From: CAYVUV01 sp964455095
GTDB taxonomy: Bacteria; Desulfobacterota; Binatia; HRBIN30; CADEER01
Length of the DNA: 64,000 bases
Assembly: GCA_964455095.1 (NCBI GenBank)
Contig: CAYVUV010000069.1
Span: forward strand, 1-64,000
Direction of reading: 5' to 3'
The notes beneath the pieces are model-generated. The model saw only the letters and a list, made by a program, of their open reading frames with translations, was not told the origin of the DNA and did not search any database. The position numbers and the translations under genes are program-made. This document shows positions 7,184 to 18,400 of the stretch, one piece after another. Every line of letters starts with the position of its first letter. Position 1 is the stretch's first letter.

Positions 7184-9453
7184 GGGTTGACGAGCACCTC
7201 GGCGATGGCGATGCCCGAGAACGTGTCGCCAGCGACGATCGTATCGACGACCTCGTTGGTTGAGGTGTCGATCACCGACACCTCACCCGGCGACGACGAG
7301 TGCGCCACGTACGCACTCGACCCGTCGGCGGTGAGCGCGACGCGCAGCGGGCGCTCGGAGACCGGGATGACCCCGATCACGGCGCTGGCCGGCGCGTTGA
7401 CCGCGGCGGCGGTGTCGATGATCGTGACGCGGGCGGCGCGCAGGTTGGTGACGTAGGCGCGAGTGCTGTCGGGCGACACCACGGCGCCGGCCGGTCCGTT
7501 GGCGACCGGGATGGTGGACACCACGGTGTTGGTGACGGTGTCGATGACCGAGACCGTATTGGCGATCGAATTGGTGACGTAGGCCCAGAGCCCGTTCGGG
7601 CTGACGGCGATGTGGCGCGGGAAGCGGCCTACTCGCAGCGATTTGACCACGGTGTTGGTCGCCGTGTCGATGACGGAGATGTCGTCCGTCACCGAGTTGG
7701 CGACGTAGACGAACGCGCCGTCGGCGCGCACCGCCACGCCAACCGGATCGACGCCGACGTCGATGCGCTTGACGATCTCACCGCTGGCGATGTCGAGCAC
7801 CGCCAGGGTGCCGGGGCAGCAGCTGGCGACGTAGGCGAATCGGTTGTCGGGCGAGATCGCCACCGCGCTCGGCCCGACGCCGATATCCACCACGTCGGTG
7901 ATCAGGTTGGTCAGCGTGCTGAGGATGGTCAGGTCGCCGGGCGAGCCGACGCGGCCGTTGGTGATGAAGATGGAGTTGATCGCCGGCGCGACGGCGATGT
8001 CGGTGGCTTCGAAGTCGACGCCGAGGGGGACCGTCGTCATGACCTGGTTGGTGGCGGTGTCGATCACCGTCATGTCGCCGGAGATGGCGCCGGTGACATA
8101 GGCGAGCTGGTGCTCCACGGGGACGGGCGTCGGCGTCGACGTGCGCGTCGGCGTCGCCGTCGGGGTGCGCGTCGGCGTCTGCGTCGGCGTCTGCGTCGGG
8201 GTGCGTGTCGGCGTGCGGGTCGGGGTGTTCGTTGCGGTGGCCGTCGGGGTGCGCGTCGGCGTCGCCGTCGGGGTCAGCGTCGGGGTGTTGGTCGGCGTGG
8301 GCGTGCGGGTCGGCGTGTGGGTCGGGGTCGCGGTGGTCGTCGGCGTCGGGGTCGCGGTCGTGGTCGGCGTCGCCGTGGGAGTGCGCGTCGGTGTCAATGT
8401 CGGCGTCGGCGTCGGCGTGTCGGTCGGCGTCGGCGTGTTCGTCGGTGTCGGGGTGTCGGTGAAGGTCGCGGTCGGGGTGTTCGTCGGCGTCGCGGTCAAC
8501 GTCGGGGTGGTCGTCGGCGTGACCGTGGCGGTCGCCGGCGGCGCTGGCACTTCGACCGTGTAGGAGAAATCGAGCGACAGCGGCGGAGCCGCCAGATTGG
8601 CGGCCGTGATGCGCAGCGTGGTGGGGCCGGCGTCGAGCAGTTGCGGCGCGGCCACGGCGGTGAAACCGCTGACGGCGAGCGCGCCGCCGGCGCTGCAGGG
8701 CGTCGCGGTCGCGTCATCGCAGGGCGTCAGCGCCAGCGCCACATCGGCATCGCCCGATCCCTGCGCGACCGCCAGTGTGACGGATTGCGCCTCGATGCCC
8801 GTCGAGGCGTCGGCGACGACAAAGCGCACGGGGAGCGGATTGTTCGCCCCAGCGCCCGGCGCCGGGACGAGGCTGTCCGCGATCAGGAACGGGACGGCGG
8901 GCACCGGAATGTCACCCGCATCATTCTGCTCCTGCGTGATGATCGTCACCGGGTGCGCGGCGCTCAGGAAGCTCGGGGTCTGATCGCGATCGGTGGCGCA
9001 GGGCTGGCCGAGGCCGGACGGGCGCGTCGTGCACGCCGCCGTGATGCCCGCGGGCGCCGGGGCGAAGGTGGTGGGAAACCCCGCGATCGACAGCGAGCCC
9101 GCGCCGGTCGGCAAGTCGCTCAGCACCAGCTGACGCTGTCCGGAGCTTTGGTCTACCGGCACGGTGTCCGGATCGACCGCCAGACAGCAGGACGACCCGG
9201 CCTCGGAGCTGAACACGAAACGCACGGTGTTGACGGACGCGGGCAGCGTGGTTCCGAACCCGCCCGATTGCTGGGCCGCGGTGCCGGCGCGCGCCGCGCT
9301 CGCCGCCGCCGGCTGTTGCCACAGCGCCCGGGCCTTGAGGCCACCGCCGCTCCCGCCGCCAGTCGAGCTGCCGCCGCCTCCTCCTCCGCAGCCTGCGGTA
9401 GTGAGTGCGAAGAGCGCAATGAGGGCGAGGGGGCGAAAGCGGCGAATGTTCAT
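7180..9453 (-). CDS. YVTN beta-propeller lipoprotein with Thr-Pro linker
   Basis: A 757-residue predicted lipoprotein. The signal peptide ends in TTAG with lipid-acceptor Cys22, followed by a Gly/Ser tether. Residues about 50-300 form an uncharacterised beta-rich domain; residues about 308-447 are a long tract of Thr-Pro-x repeats; residues about 450-757 are a seven-bladed-type YVTN propeller with many copies of VSVIDTATNTVV and SPDxxRAYVTN. The first gene of the minus-strand operon. No Shine-Dalgarno precedes the ATG. A TTGACA at 9486-9491 stands 17 nt from a weak CACAAA at 9463-9468, so the transcript could be nearly leaderless. The tract would act as a spacer carrying the propeller away from the outer membrane. 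The ligand is unknown. Confidence 0.9.
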   Translation of the reverse strand: MNIRRFRPLALIALFALTTAGCGGGGGGSSTGGGSGGGLKARALWQQPAAASAARAGTAAQQSGGFGTTLPASVNTVRFVFSSEAGSSCCLAVDPDTVPVDQSSGQRQLVLSDLPTGAGSLSIAGFPTTFAPAPAGITAACTTRPSGLGQPCATDRDQTPSFLSAAHPVTIITQEQNDAGDIPVPAVPFLIADSLVPAPGAGANNPLPVRFVVADASTGIEAQSVTLAVAQGSGDADVALALTPCDDATATPCSAGGALAVSGFTAVAAPQLLDAGPTTLRITAANLAAPPLSLDFSYTVEVPAPPATATVTPTTTPTLTATPTNTPTATFTDTPTPTNTPTPTDTPTPTPTLTPTRTPTATPTTTATPTPTTTATPTHTPTRTPTPTNTPTLTPTATPTRTPTATATNTPTRTPTRTPTQTPTQTPTRTPTATPTRTSTPTPVPVEHQLAYVTGAISGDMTVIDTATNQVMTTVPLGVDFEATDIAVAPAINSIFITNGRVGSPGDLTILSTLTNLITDVVDIGVGPSAVAISPDNRFAYVASCCPGTLAVLDIASGEIVKRIDVGVDPVGVAVRADGAFVYVANSVTDDISVIDTATNTVVKSLRVGRFPRHIAVSPNGLWAYVTNSIANTVSVIDTVTNTVVSTIPVANGPAGAVVSPDSTRAYVTNLRAARVTIIDTAAAVNAPASAVIGVIPVSERPLRVALTADGSSAYVAHSSSPGEVSVIDTSTNEVVDTIVAGDTFSGIAIAEVLVNP
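8116..8530 (-). repeat. In-frame Thr-Pro codon repeat tract (cell-surface spacer)
   Basis: About 415 bp of degenerate short tandem repeats in which nearly every codon pair reads Thr-Pro, Thr-Ala or Thr-Asn on the minus strand. It encodes the linker between the N-terminal domain and the propeller of the lipoprotein gene. On the plus strand the same sequence reads as Val-Gly repeats, which is an artefact. The composition makes it prone to length variation and to assembly collapse. Confidence 0.9.
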
Positions 9454-9533
9454 AAGCTATTGTTTGTGCCCGTAGGCCATCCAGGTGTCAACTAGTCAAA
9501 TTCCCGACACGTATGCAGGGTAGGGTCAATTGC

Positions 9534-10295
9534 TCACTTGGTGATTTGCTCGGTCACCGAGCGCACCACCCCGGTGATCTGGTGATCGGGATAGCGCAGG
9601 CAAAACACGCCGGCGCTGGCGAGGCGGACCATGTCCTCGGACAACGGCAGGATCCCGGCCACCGGGGCGCCGTAGGCCGCCTCGATCTGCGCCCGTACGA
9701 CCTCGAAGTCGAAGCTCGGCAGCACCTTGTTGACCACCATCAACATGCGCGGCACTTCCAGTCGCCGCGCCAGATCGACGGTGACGGCGGTGCCCTGGTA
9801 GTCCTGGTGATCGGCGCGCAGGATGATGACCAGTGTGTCGGACATGGCGATCGACAGCAGGGTTTCCTCGTTGACGCCGGGGTGGGTATCGATGAACAGG
9901 TAGTCCAGCCGCAGGCGCGCGATCAGCTCGCGAAAGCCGTCGTTGAGCTTGCTGACGTCGTAACCCTCGCGCAGCACGCGGGCGATCTCTCCCGCCTTGA
10001 GGCTCGAGGGGATGAGCAGCACGGCCGCGCCCGGCGGCGCCGACGGCAACAGCGACGCCGTGACGTCGTAGGCGCACTCCTCGATCGGGCAACGATCCCA
10101 CAGGTAGTCGTTCAGGGCTTTGTCGATGTCGTCCTCGGCCATGCCGAAGAGGACGTGAATGCCGGGCGATTGGATGTCGGTGTCGATGACGCCGACGCGC
10201 TTGCCCTGCAGCGCGGTGAGCACGGCGAAGTTGGCGCTGAGATTGGACTTGCCGGTTCCGCCGCGGAACGAGTGCACGGAGACGATCTGAGCCAC
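9534..10295 (-). CDS. MinD/ParA-like ATPase (RGGTGKS type)
   Basis: A 253-residue deviant Walker-A ATPase. The P-loop is SFRGGTGKSN, with Arg in place of the signature Lys of KGGxGK; Walker A' is VGVIDTDIQSPG and Walker B is LDYLFIDTHPG. These match a MinD/ParA subgroup in which the RGG form is normal. The GTG at 10295 is in frame with the P-loop; an ATG four bases upstream is in another frame. It lies 23 nt after a GAF/pseudo-receiver gene, transcribed in the same direction, so the pair is probably co-expressed. No ParB-like partner or centromere-like sites are visible, and no amphipathic MinD tail is obvious. A positional or regulatory ATPase role is therefore more likely than plasmid partition. 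Confidence 0.85.
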   Translation of the reverse strand: MAQIVSVHSFRGGTGKSNLSANFAVLTALQGKRVGVIDTDIQSPGIHVLFGMAEDDIDKALNDYLWDRCPIEECAYDVTASLLPSAPPGAAVLLIPSSLKAGEIARVLREGYDVSKLNDGFRELIARLRLDYLFIDTHPGVNEETLLSIAMSDTLVIILRADHQDYQGTAVTVDLARRLEVPRMLMVVNKVLPSFDFEVVRAQIEAAYGAPVAGILPLSEDMVRLASAGVFCLRYPDHQITGVVRSVTEQITK

Positions 10296-10318
10296 GCCAT
10301 TCCTCTCTTGTGCGCTGC

Positions 10319-11476
10319 CTAGGCCCGCGCGCGCAGGGCCTTGGCCTTGCTTTGCAACATCTGGAAGTAGTCGGTTTCGGCGATCTCCTCGACCTGGCGC
10401 GCTTTCTTGCCCTCGTCGATCTGGATGTGCAGCTCGCGGATCTCGGCGCGCAGCAGCTGTTCGCGCAGGTAGGCGTCGAGCGCCGCCGCCGCCAACAGTG
10501 AGAGCGATTCGATGATCGGCTGCATGGCCGGCTCGAAGGGCACCACCGCGCCGGTGTCGCGCTCGAGCGCGTTGAGCAGCTGCAGCACGCCGATGACCTC
10601 GCCGCTGTTGCGCTTGAGCGGCACGGTCAGAAAGGACATCGAGCGGTAGCCGGTGCGCGCATCGAAGGCGCGCGTGCCGGAGAACTCGAAGCCGACCGCT
10701 TCGTAGGCATCGGGGATGTTGATCGACTGGCCGGTGACCGCGGTGCAGGTGGCGACGTTGTGCAGGTTGGGGGTGCCGCTTTCGGGGTCGCGCATCGGCA
10801 GGGGGGGGAAGTCGATCGGTCCGCCACTGCCGCCCAGGCTGATGCCGAGGGAGTCGTTGCGCAGGATGACGAAGCGCAGGTGGTCGTCGGGCGTGCGCAG
10901 GTAGAGCGTGCCGCCATCGGCGTTGCAGAGCGATTTGGCCTCGAACAGGATCGCTTCGAGGAGGCGGTCGAAGTCCTTCTCGCCCATCAGCGACACGCCG
11001 ATCGGGATGACCGCCTTGACCAGGTCGTCGACACGCCGGCGCTCGCTGGCCAGGCGCTCGGCGTGCCGGGCGACCTCGCCGTTCAGACGATGGCGATCGA
11101 GGCAGACGGCGAGGCGCGCTCCGAGCAGGGACGGGCTGCCGGAGTCGAGGAAGTAGTCGTCGGCGCCGCGCTCGAGACAGTGCGCCACGGCGTCGAGCTC
11201 GGCGGCGCTGGCCAGGATGACCACCGGCAGCGCGGCGAGGCGCTCGTCCGCGCGCACGCATTCGAGCAGCGCGATGCCGTTCATGCCCGGCATCGCCACG
11301 GGTGCGAGCAGGAGGTTGAAGGACTCCGCAGTCAGTCGCGCCAGGGCTCCGGGGGCGTCCGTCGCCGTCACGACTGCGTAGCCGAGGCCGCGCAGCGCGC
11401 CGCTCCAACGCGCCGCGCGCGCCGGGACGTCATCGACGAGCAGCAGGCGCGGGCCGTTCTGATCCGGACGGGGCAT
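10319..11476 (-). CDS. Degenerate receiver plus GAF domain protein
   Basis: A 385-residue cytoplasmic protein. Residues 9-125 have the receiver fold (LLLVDD acidic pair at 15-16, MPGMNG loop), but the phosphoacceptor Asp position is Pro59 (LLLAPVAMPGMNG) and the conserved Lys-Pro near the end is replaced (DDYFLDSGS). This should be a non-phosphorylatable pseudo-receiver. A GAF domain follows at about 165-345 (ADGGTLYLRTPDDHLRFVI, VPLKRNSGEVIGVLQLLNA), then a short helical, probably coiled-coil tail. It starts at ATG 11476, 5 nt after the glutaminase stop, and precedes the MinD-like ATPase. There is no output domain, so it may act through protein binding, perhaps on that ATPase. Confidence 0.85.
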   Translation of the reverse strand: MPRPDQNGPRLLLVDDVPARAARWSGALRGLGYAVVTATDAPGALARLTAESFNLLLAPVAMPGMNGIALLECVRADERLAALPVVILASAAELDAVAHCLERGADDYFLDSGSPSLLGARLAVCLDRHRLNGEVARHAERLASERRRVDDLVKAVIPIGVSLMGEKDFDRLLEAILFEAKSLCNADGGTLYLRTPDDHLRFVILRNDSLGISLGGSGGPIDFPPLPMRDPESGTPNLHNVATCTAVTGQSINIPDAYEAVGFEFSGTRAFDARTGYRSMSFLTVPLKRNSGEVIGVLQLLNALERDTGAVVPFEPAMQPIIESLSLLAAAALDAYLREQLLRAEIRELHIQIDEGKKARQVEEIAETDYFQMLQSKAKALRARA

Positions 11477-11481
11477 GACCT

Positions 11482-12573
11482 TCAGCCCGCTTCGTCGTCG
11501 GGCACGGTGACGGCCGCCGCCGGCCGCGCCACAGGGAGCACCGCGGGGGGGCGTCCGGAAAGCGCCGCGGCGAAGCGCGCGCCCACCCCGTGCGATTCGA
11601 ACATGTGCAAGCCGAATTGGGACGACAGCGCCTCGCAGACCTTGATGCCGCGCACACTGTTGCCGCGCGCGTCGAGCAGCGGCGAGAACACCGCGATGCC
11701 GCACTGGCCCGGCGCGACGGCGATGATGCCCCCCGAGACGCCGCTCTTGGCCGGCAAGCCGACGTGATACGCCCACTCGCCGGCGTAGTCGTAGAGGCCG
11801 CAGGTGTACATGACGCTCAGGATGTCGCGCAGGTAGTCGGGCGTGACCGCGCGCTCGCGGGTGAGCGGGTTGACGCCGTTGTTGGCCAGCGTCGCGGCCA
11901 TGATCCCCAGATCGCGGCAGGTGACCAGGATCGAGCACTGCTTGAAGTAGAGGTCGAGCGTATCCTCGATGTCGTCGCCGATCATGCCGAAGTTGCGCAT
12001 GAGGTGGGCGATGGCGCGGTTGCGGTGCCCGGTGGCGCGCTCGGAGGTGAACACGGCCATGTCGATCTGCGGCTCGTGTCCGATGTAGCGGTGGAACATG
12101 TCGAGGATCTGGGCCAGCCGCTCGGGCGGGCCGCCCCCCTGGATGAGGTTGGAGGCGGCGATGGCCCCGGCATTGACCATCGGGTTGTGCGGGCGGTTCG
12201 AACGCTCGTCGAGCTTGACGAGCGAGTTGAACGCGTCGCCGGTCGGCTCGACGCCGATGCGGCGCATCGTCGCCTCGCGGCCGTGGCGCTCGAGCGCCAG
12301 GCCGTAGACGAACGGCTTGGAGACCGACTGAATGGTGAACGACTGCTCGGAGTCGCCGAAGGTGATGACGTCGCCGCCGGTCGTCACGACGCAGATGCCG
12401 AACCAGTCCGGGTTCGCCTTGCCCAGCTCGGGGATGTAGTCGGCCACCACCCCCTCGCGCAGACCGGTGTATTTGATGTGCAGGTCGCGCAAAAATGCGC
12501 GCAGCGGCGACGCCACGACCTTGTACTGGCCGATCAACGCCCCGACGTCGTCTCGTTGCGGCGGTCTTTTCAC
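11482..12573 (-). CDS. glsA: Glutaminase (GlsA family)
   Basis: Hydrolyses L-glutamine to glutamate and ammonia in the cytoplasm. The 363-residue product has the serine-dependent beta-lactamase-like signature: SVSK in FTIQSVSKPFVYG (nucleophile and base), PTGDAFNS, NPMVNAGAIA and YTCGLYDYAGEWAYHVGLPAKSGVSGG. A C-terminal Pro/Ala tail of about 40 residues lies beyond the catalytic domain. The GTG at 12573 is chosen because homology begins just after it and a G-rich run precedes it; upstream in-frame sequence to 12714 is Arg/Ala-rich and unlike glutaminase. A hairpin plus T-run at 12622-12652 insulates it from the upstream MRJP gene. It is linked to a regulatory GAF/MinD-like pair, which is unusual. 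Confidence 0.93.
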   Translation of the reverse strand: MKRPPQRDDVGALIGQYKVVASPLRAFLRDLHIKYTGLREGVVADYIPELGKANPDWFGICVVTTGGDVITFGDSEQSFTIQSVSKPFVYGLALERHGREATMRRIGVEPTGDAFNSLVKLDERSNRPHNPMVNAGAIAASNLIQGGGPPERLAQILDMFHRYIGHEPQIDMAVFTSERATGHRNRAIAHLMRNFGMIGDDIEDTLDLYFKQCSILVTCRDLGIMAATLANNGVNPLTRERAVTPDYLRDILSVMYTCGLYDYAGEWAYHVGLPAKSGVSGGIIAVAPGQCGIAVFSPLLDARGNSVRGIKVCEALSSQFGLHMFESHGVGARFAAALSGRPPAVLPVARPAAAVTVPDDEAG

Positions 12574-12621
12574 GTCGAGCCCGACCCCCCCCTGATATTT
12601 GAAGCAGTCAGCCCAACAGCA

Positions 12622-12652
12622 AGAAAAAGGCCGAGCGCTGCGCGCGCTGGCC
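12622..12652 (-). terminator. Rho-independent terminator downstream of the MRJP-family gene
   Basis: On the minus strand GGCC-A-GCGC pairs with GCGC-TC-GGCC around a short loop and is followed directly by TTTTTC. It lies between the MRJP-family gene (upstream) and the glutaminase gene (downstream), so it should end the first transcript. Confidence 0.6.
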
Positions 12653-12770
12653 CTGCTAGCGCCCGGAGCGCCGGGGACCGGTCGCTGCCGCTCATTTGAG
12701 CAGCCGCTGCGCAATGGGCGGGCAGAGGCTCAGACGATCGGTCTGATCTGATCCGTCGGATCGGTCCGAT

Positions 12771-13913
12771 CTAGTGCCCGGCCGGGGCGCTCGGGCCGGG
12801 CTTGAAGCGGTAGATCTGGTACGGCGCGGCGGCGCGCAGGCGCGCCTGGCTGACGAACAGCACGTCCTGCAGCGAGCTGCACGTGACATAGAGCCAGCCG
12901 TCGGGTCCGAAGCTGAAACCGTCGGGCCAGCGCAGGCGCGGGTCCTTGATCAAGGTGCGCAGGGCGCCGCTCGGCGACAGCGCGACGATGGCGGAGTGCT
13001 CCATGTCGCTCAGATAGATGGTGCCCTCGGCATCGGTGGTGATGCCATCGCTCAGCGTCTTGTCGGCAAAGCGCTCTACCCTGGCGGCCAATGCCTCCGG
13101 TGCCAGCGCCGCGTCGTTGAGGGCCGCGGTGGGGATTCGGTAGAGGTGGCCGCCGCTCACCGGACCGTAGTAGAGCCACTCGCCGCGGCGGTCGAGGGCG
13201 ATCGAATCGACGCCGATGCGCATGGTGTAGAAGCCGAAAATGATCATGTCGCGCCCCGGCGCTTGGATGATGTAGTCCTCGGCCCGCACCGACGGGTGGC
13301 GGTGGAGCACGCGGCGGCTGGTCTTCTTGGCGATGTCGTAGACGATCAGCGCCGGCGTCTGCCGGATCGGGCTGGTCTCGGCGATGTAGATGATCGATCC
13401 GGTCGGGTCGACCTGAAAGTCGTTGAGCATCGACAGCAGGCCCGCGATCTCGCCGGGGAAGTCGTACTGGTGCACGAGCTCGTTGGTGGCGAGATCGAAT
13501 GCCAGCAGCCGCGGCTGGCCGGTGCCGTAGTCGGCGTAGTCCAAGACCCACAGCCGATTCTGCCGGTCGATACGCAGCGACAGGACCGATTGAAAGTGCG
13601 GCGTGCCCTTCGCCGCCTGTTGGAACGCGGCGTTCGGGTAGGGCACGGGCTTGCCGTCGACCAGCTCCAGCACCTTGGCCGGCGGCTTGCCGTCGGGATG
13701 CAAGGTGAAGAAGACGCGGCCGTCGGGTGCGACGGCGACGTTGCCGGGCGGGTAGTCGAGGTCGGCGACGCGCTCGAGCACGGCGCCGGCAAGTGCCGGC
13801 TCGGCTGTGCGGTCGGGAAGGCGCTGACCGCCGCCAAACACGGCGCGCGCGGCGAGGGCAGCGACGGCGAGGAGCACGACGGCGACTGCGAGCAGGCGAA
13901 CGAGCCACCGCAT
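12771..13913 (-). CDS. Major royal jelly protein/yellow-family beta-propeller, membrane anchored
   Basis: A 380-residue protein with an uncleaved-looking N-terminal anchor (WLVRLLAVAVVLLAVAALAA) and a six-bladed propeller in the periplasm. SDGITTDAEGTIYLSDMEH and PDGFSFGPDGWLYVTCSSL are the characteristic closing blades of the MRJP/yellow family; the middle has GVDSIALDRRGEWLYYGPV. Bacterial members are of unknown substrate; related SMP-30-like proteins are lactonases. The ATG at 13913 puts the anchor at the very N-terminus; an in-frame ATG at 13952 would add 13 residues. It is divergent from the histidine kinase gene and appears monocistronic because of the terminator that follows. Confidence 0.85.
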   Translation of the reverse strand: MRWLVRLLAVAVVLLAVAALAARAVFGGGQRLPDRTAEPALAGAVLERVADLDYPPGNVAVAPDGRVFFTLHPDGKPPAKVLELVDGKPVPYPNAAFQQAAKGTPHFQSVLSLRIDRQNRLWVLDYADYGTGQPRLLAFDLATNELVHQYDFPGEIAGLLSMLNDFQVDPTGSIIYIAETSPIRQTPALIVYDIAKKTSRRVLHRHPSVRAEDYIIQAPGRDMIIFGFYTMRIGVDSIALDRRGEWLYYGPVSGGHLYRIPTAALNDAALAPEALAARVERFADKTLSDGITTDAEGTIYLSDMEHSAIVALSPSGALRTLIKDPRLRWPDGFSFGPDGWLYVTCSSLQDVLFVSQARLRAAAPYQIYRFKPGPSAPAGH

Positions 13914-14039
13914 GACTCCAGCGTCATGCCCCGCCGCCGGCTCGGCCGTCAAGCGATCACACTTTCGCTTGGCGCTCGGCGCGCGCTGCGGTAGGGAACG
14001 CGCGGTGCTGCGAAACAGCTAGCGCGGAAGGGGGAATCG

Positions 14040-15362
<1,323 letters not shown>

Positions 15363-15423
15363 TGTGCGCAACCGCGCGCAGTCTGATAGCAAGTCCGCGC
15401 CACGCAACAGGGGGAGGAACACC

Positions 15424-18400
15424 ATGGCTCGACCGCTGCCGGCACTACGCCTCGCGATCAGTTGTATCGTTCTGTGCTGCGGCGCGGCGCGAGCCGAGAT
15501 GCCGTACCCGAGCAACCCGCTGCCGTGCACCGGGTCGGAGACCGATCCGCCCTGCATCGATGCGACGGCGTTCGCGCAGTACCTCTTCCTGCCCACCACC
15601 GAGCCGCTGACGCTGCCCAACGACTTCGGCAACGACAACTGGAAGTACACCAGCGAGCGCACCGGCGACCCGGCCATCGACAACAGCGCGCAGGAGCTGT
15701 TCGGCGTCAAAGGCGCCAGCATCGACCGCGCCTGGCAGATCACCACCGGGCGCCCCGACGTGTTGATCGCCGTGATCGATTCGGGCATCCGCTGGGCCGA
15801 GCCGCAGCGCGATCTGGTCAACAAGTTCTACCTCAACCGCGGTGAGCTGCCGGTGCCAGAGGGCAGCACCAATACCCGCGACCCCTACGACCGCAACGGC
15901 GACGGCCTCTTCACCATTCCCGACTATCTCGCCGACGGCACGCAGCCGCAAGACGCCCGCGTCAGCGACCAGAACGGCAACGGCATGATCGATCCGGAGG
16001 ACCTCATCTTCCTCTTCTCCGACGGCGTCGACGGCGATGCGAACGGCTACATCGACGACATCAGCGGTTGGGATTTCTTCGAGGACGACAACGACGCGCT
16101 CGACGAGGTGCGCTATGGCCACGGCACCGGCGAGTCGCACGACTCCGGCAACGAGGCCAACAATGGCCTCGATGACACCGGCGTGTGCCCCAACTGCCTG
16201 TTGCTCGAAGTGCGCGCCGGCGACAGCTTCGTCGCCGACGTGAACGCCTTCGCGCAAGGCGTGGTCTTCGCCGTCGACAGCGGCGCGCGTGTCGTGCAGG
16301 AGGCGTTGGGCACGCTGAACCAGACGCAGTTCGGCCAGGCCGCGGTCGACTACGCTTATCGCAACGGCGTCGTGGTCATCGCTTCGGCCGCCGACGAGGA
16401 GTCCAACCACCACAATTACCCGGCCAACTACGACCACACCGTGCAGGTGAACTCGGTGACGCGCTTCGCCGACATCTCCGGCATCAAGCAATCGCCGCCC
16501 TCGTACCTGTATCTGAACGGCTGCACCAACTACGGCGGTCACATCGCGCTCGCCGTGCCGTCGTCGAGCTGTTCGTCGGAAGCCACCGGGCGCAGCGCCG
16601 GCATGGCGGCGCTGGTCATCTCGGCGGCGCTCAACGCCATCGACCGCGGCACGCTGACCCCGTACCCGCGCGACGACGGCGAGCCGGCGCCGTTCCCGCT
16701 GTCAGCCGACGAGATCAAGCAGATCCTCATCGGCACCGCCGACGACATCAACTTCGACGCCCGCCCCGAGGCGAAACCGCCGCTGCCGCAGAACTACACC
16801 ACCACGCTCGCCGTACCCGGCGTCGCGGGCAGCGAGCGCTACCACTCCACCGCCGGCTGGGATCAGTTCTTCGGCTACGGCCGCGTCAACGCCGACCAGG
16901 CCGTGCGGCGCGTCGCCGACGGCCGCATTCCTCCCGAAGCCGCGATCGACGCGCCGGCGTGGTACGCGACCCTCGATCCGCAGCGCACGCCGTCCCTGTC
17001 GCTCAGCGGCCGCGCCGCCGCCAATCGCGCCGGCGCCTTTTCGTACGTGGTGGACGTGGCGCCGGGCATTCAGCCGGCAGAGGTCGACTTTGCCATTGCG
17101 CGGGCGGTCGAGGGCCGCAGCGCCGCCGTGCAGGGCGAGCTGGCGACGATCGATCTTGCCGCGCTGCGGGAACGTATGCCGAACGGCATCGAGGGCGCGG
17201 CGCTGACCCCCGACGGCAAGCCGGATCCGGACCGTTTCACGTTCACCATTCGCCTGCGCGTCATGGACGACCTCGGCAACGTCGCCGAGGACCGCCGCGT
17301 GCTGGCGCTGCACCGCGACCCCGATCTGCTGCCCGCCTTCCCGCGCCAGCTCGGCGCCGACGGCGCCGCGGCACCGTCGACGGCCGATATCGACGCCGAT
17401 GGGCGCGAGGAAATCATCATCGCGTCGTCCAACGGCCAGGTGCACGCGCTGCGCGCCGATGGCAGCGAGCTGCCGGGCTGGCCGGTTGCCTCGGACCCGC
17501 TCGAGCTGCACGACACCGCACCCGGCTACGCCAGCGGCGCGGTGCCCTCGCCGGTCTCCAGCGCCATCGTCGGGGCCGTCGCCGTCGGCGATCTCGACCG
17601 CGACGGAACCCTGGAGGTCGTGGCGACCGACGTGCAGGGCAAGGCCTACGTGTGGGGGCCCGACGGTGTGCGCCGCACCGGCTTTCCCGTCTCGACGCGG
17701 CCGGAGTATTCCTTCTCACGCCGCTCGGAGCGCAACCTCGCCACGCCCGAGGGGCTGGTGCCCGATCGCGTCAATCGCCACAACCGCGACAACCGCCTCG
17801 GCCGCGCCCTGGCCAGCGGCCCGGCGCTCGGCAACCTCGACGGCTCGTCCGACGGCTCGCTGGAGATCGTCGCCGGTTCCTTCGATCGCCATCTCTACGC
17901 CTGGCGCCACGACGGCACGCCCGTGCCCGGCTGGCCGGTGCTGCTCAAGGATCCCACCAAGGTCGAGAGCGTCGATCCGGTCACCAACGAGGTGACGCTC
18001 AAGGCGGACGCCAACGGGCTCATGGGCACCAAGATTCTGGTGCCGCCGTCGCTCGGCGATCTCGACGGCGACGGCGACCTGGAAGTGCTGGCGGCCGTCA
18101 ACGAGGAGTATCGCGAGGAACCCAACGCGCTGTTCACGAATCCGCTGATCGCGTTGTTCCGCCTGGTCGGTGTGATCGACCCGGGCAACACGCGCGTCTA
18201 CGCCGTCCACGCCGATGGCGCGGCACACGGTGCGGCGCCGCTCGCGCGCGGCTGGAACCCGGATGCGTTCGTGCCCGGCTGGCCGGTGAAGACCGCGTTG
18301 ATCACCACCGAGCTGCTGCCCACCGTCGGCACCGGCAGCAACGGTCCACCGGCGCTGGCCGACGTCGACGGCGACGGGCAGCTCGAGGTGGCGACGATGT

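Noticed and set aside
8141..8563. Plus-strand frame encoding continuous Val-Gly repeats
   Set aside because: Reverse reading of the Thr-Pro codon repeat in the propeller lipoprotein; not a separate gene.
9534..10295. Plasmid or prophage partition ParA
   Set aside because: No ParB, no iterons and no phage or plasmid genes nearby; the neighbourhood is chromosomal.
10293..10300. ATG at 10300 as start of the MinD-like ATPase
   Set aside because: It is in another frame; the GTG at 10295 continues into the P-loop.
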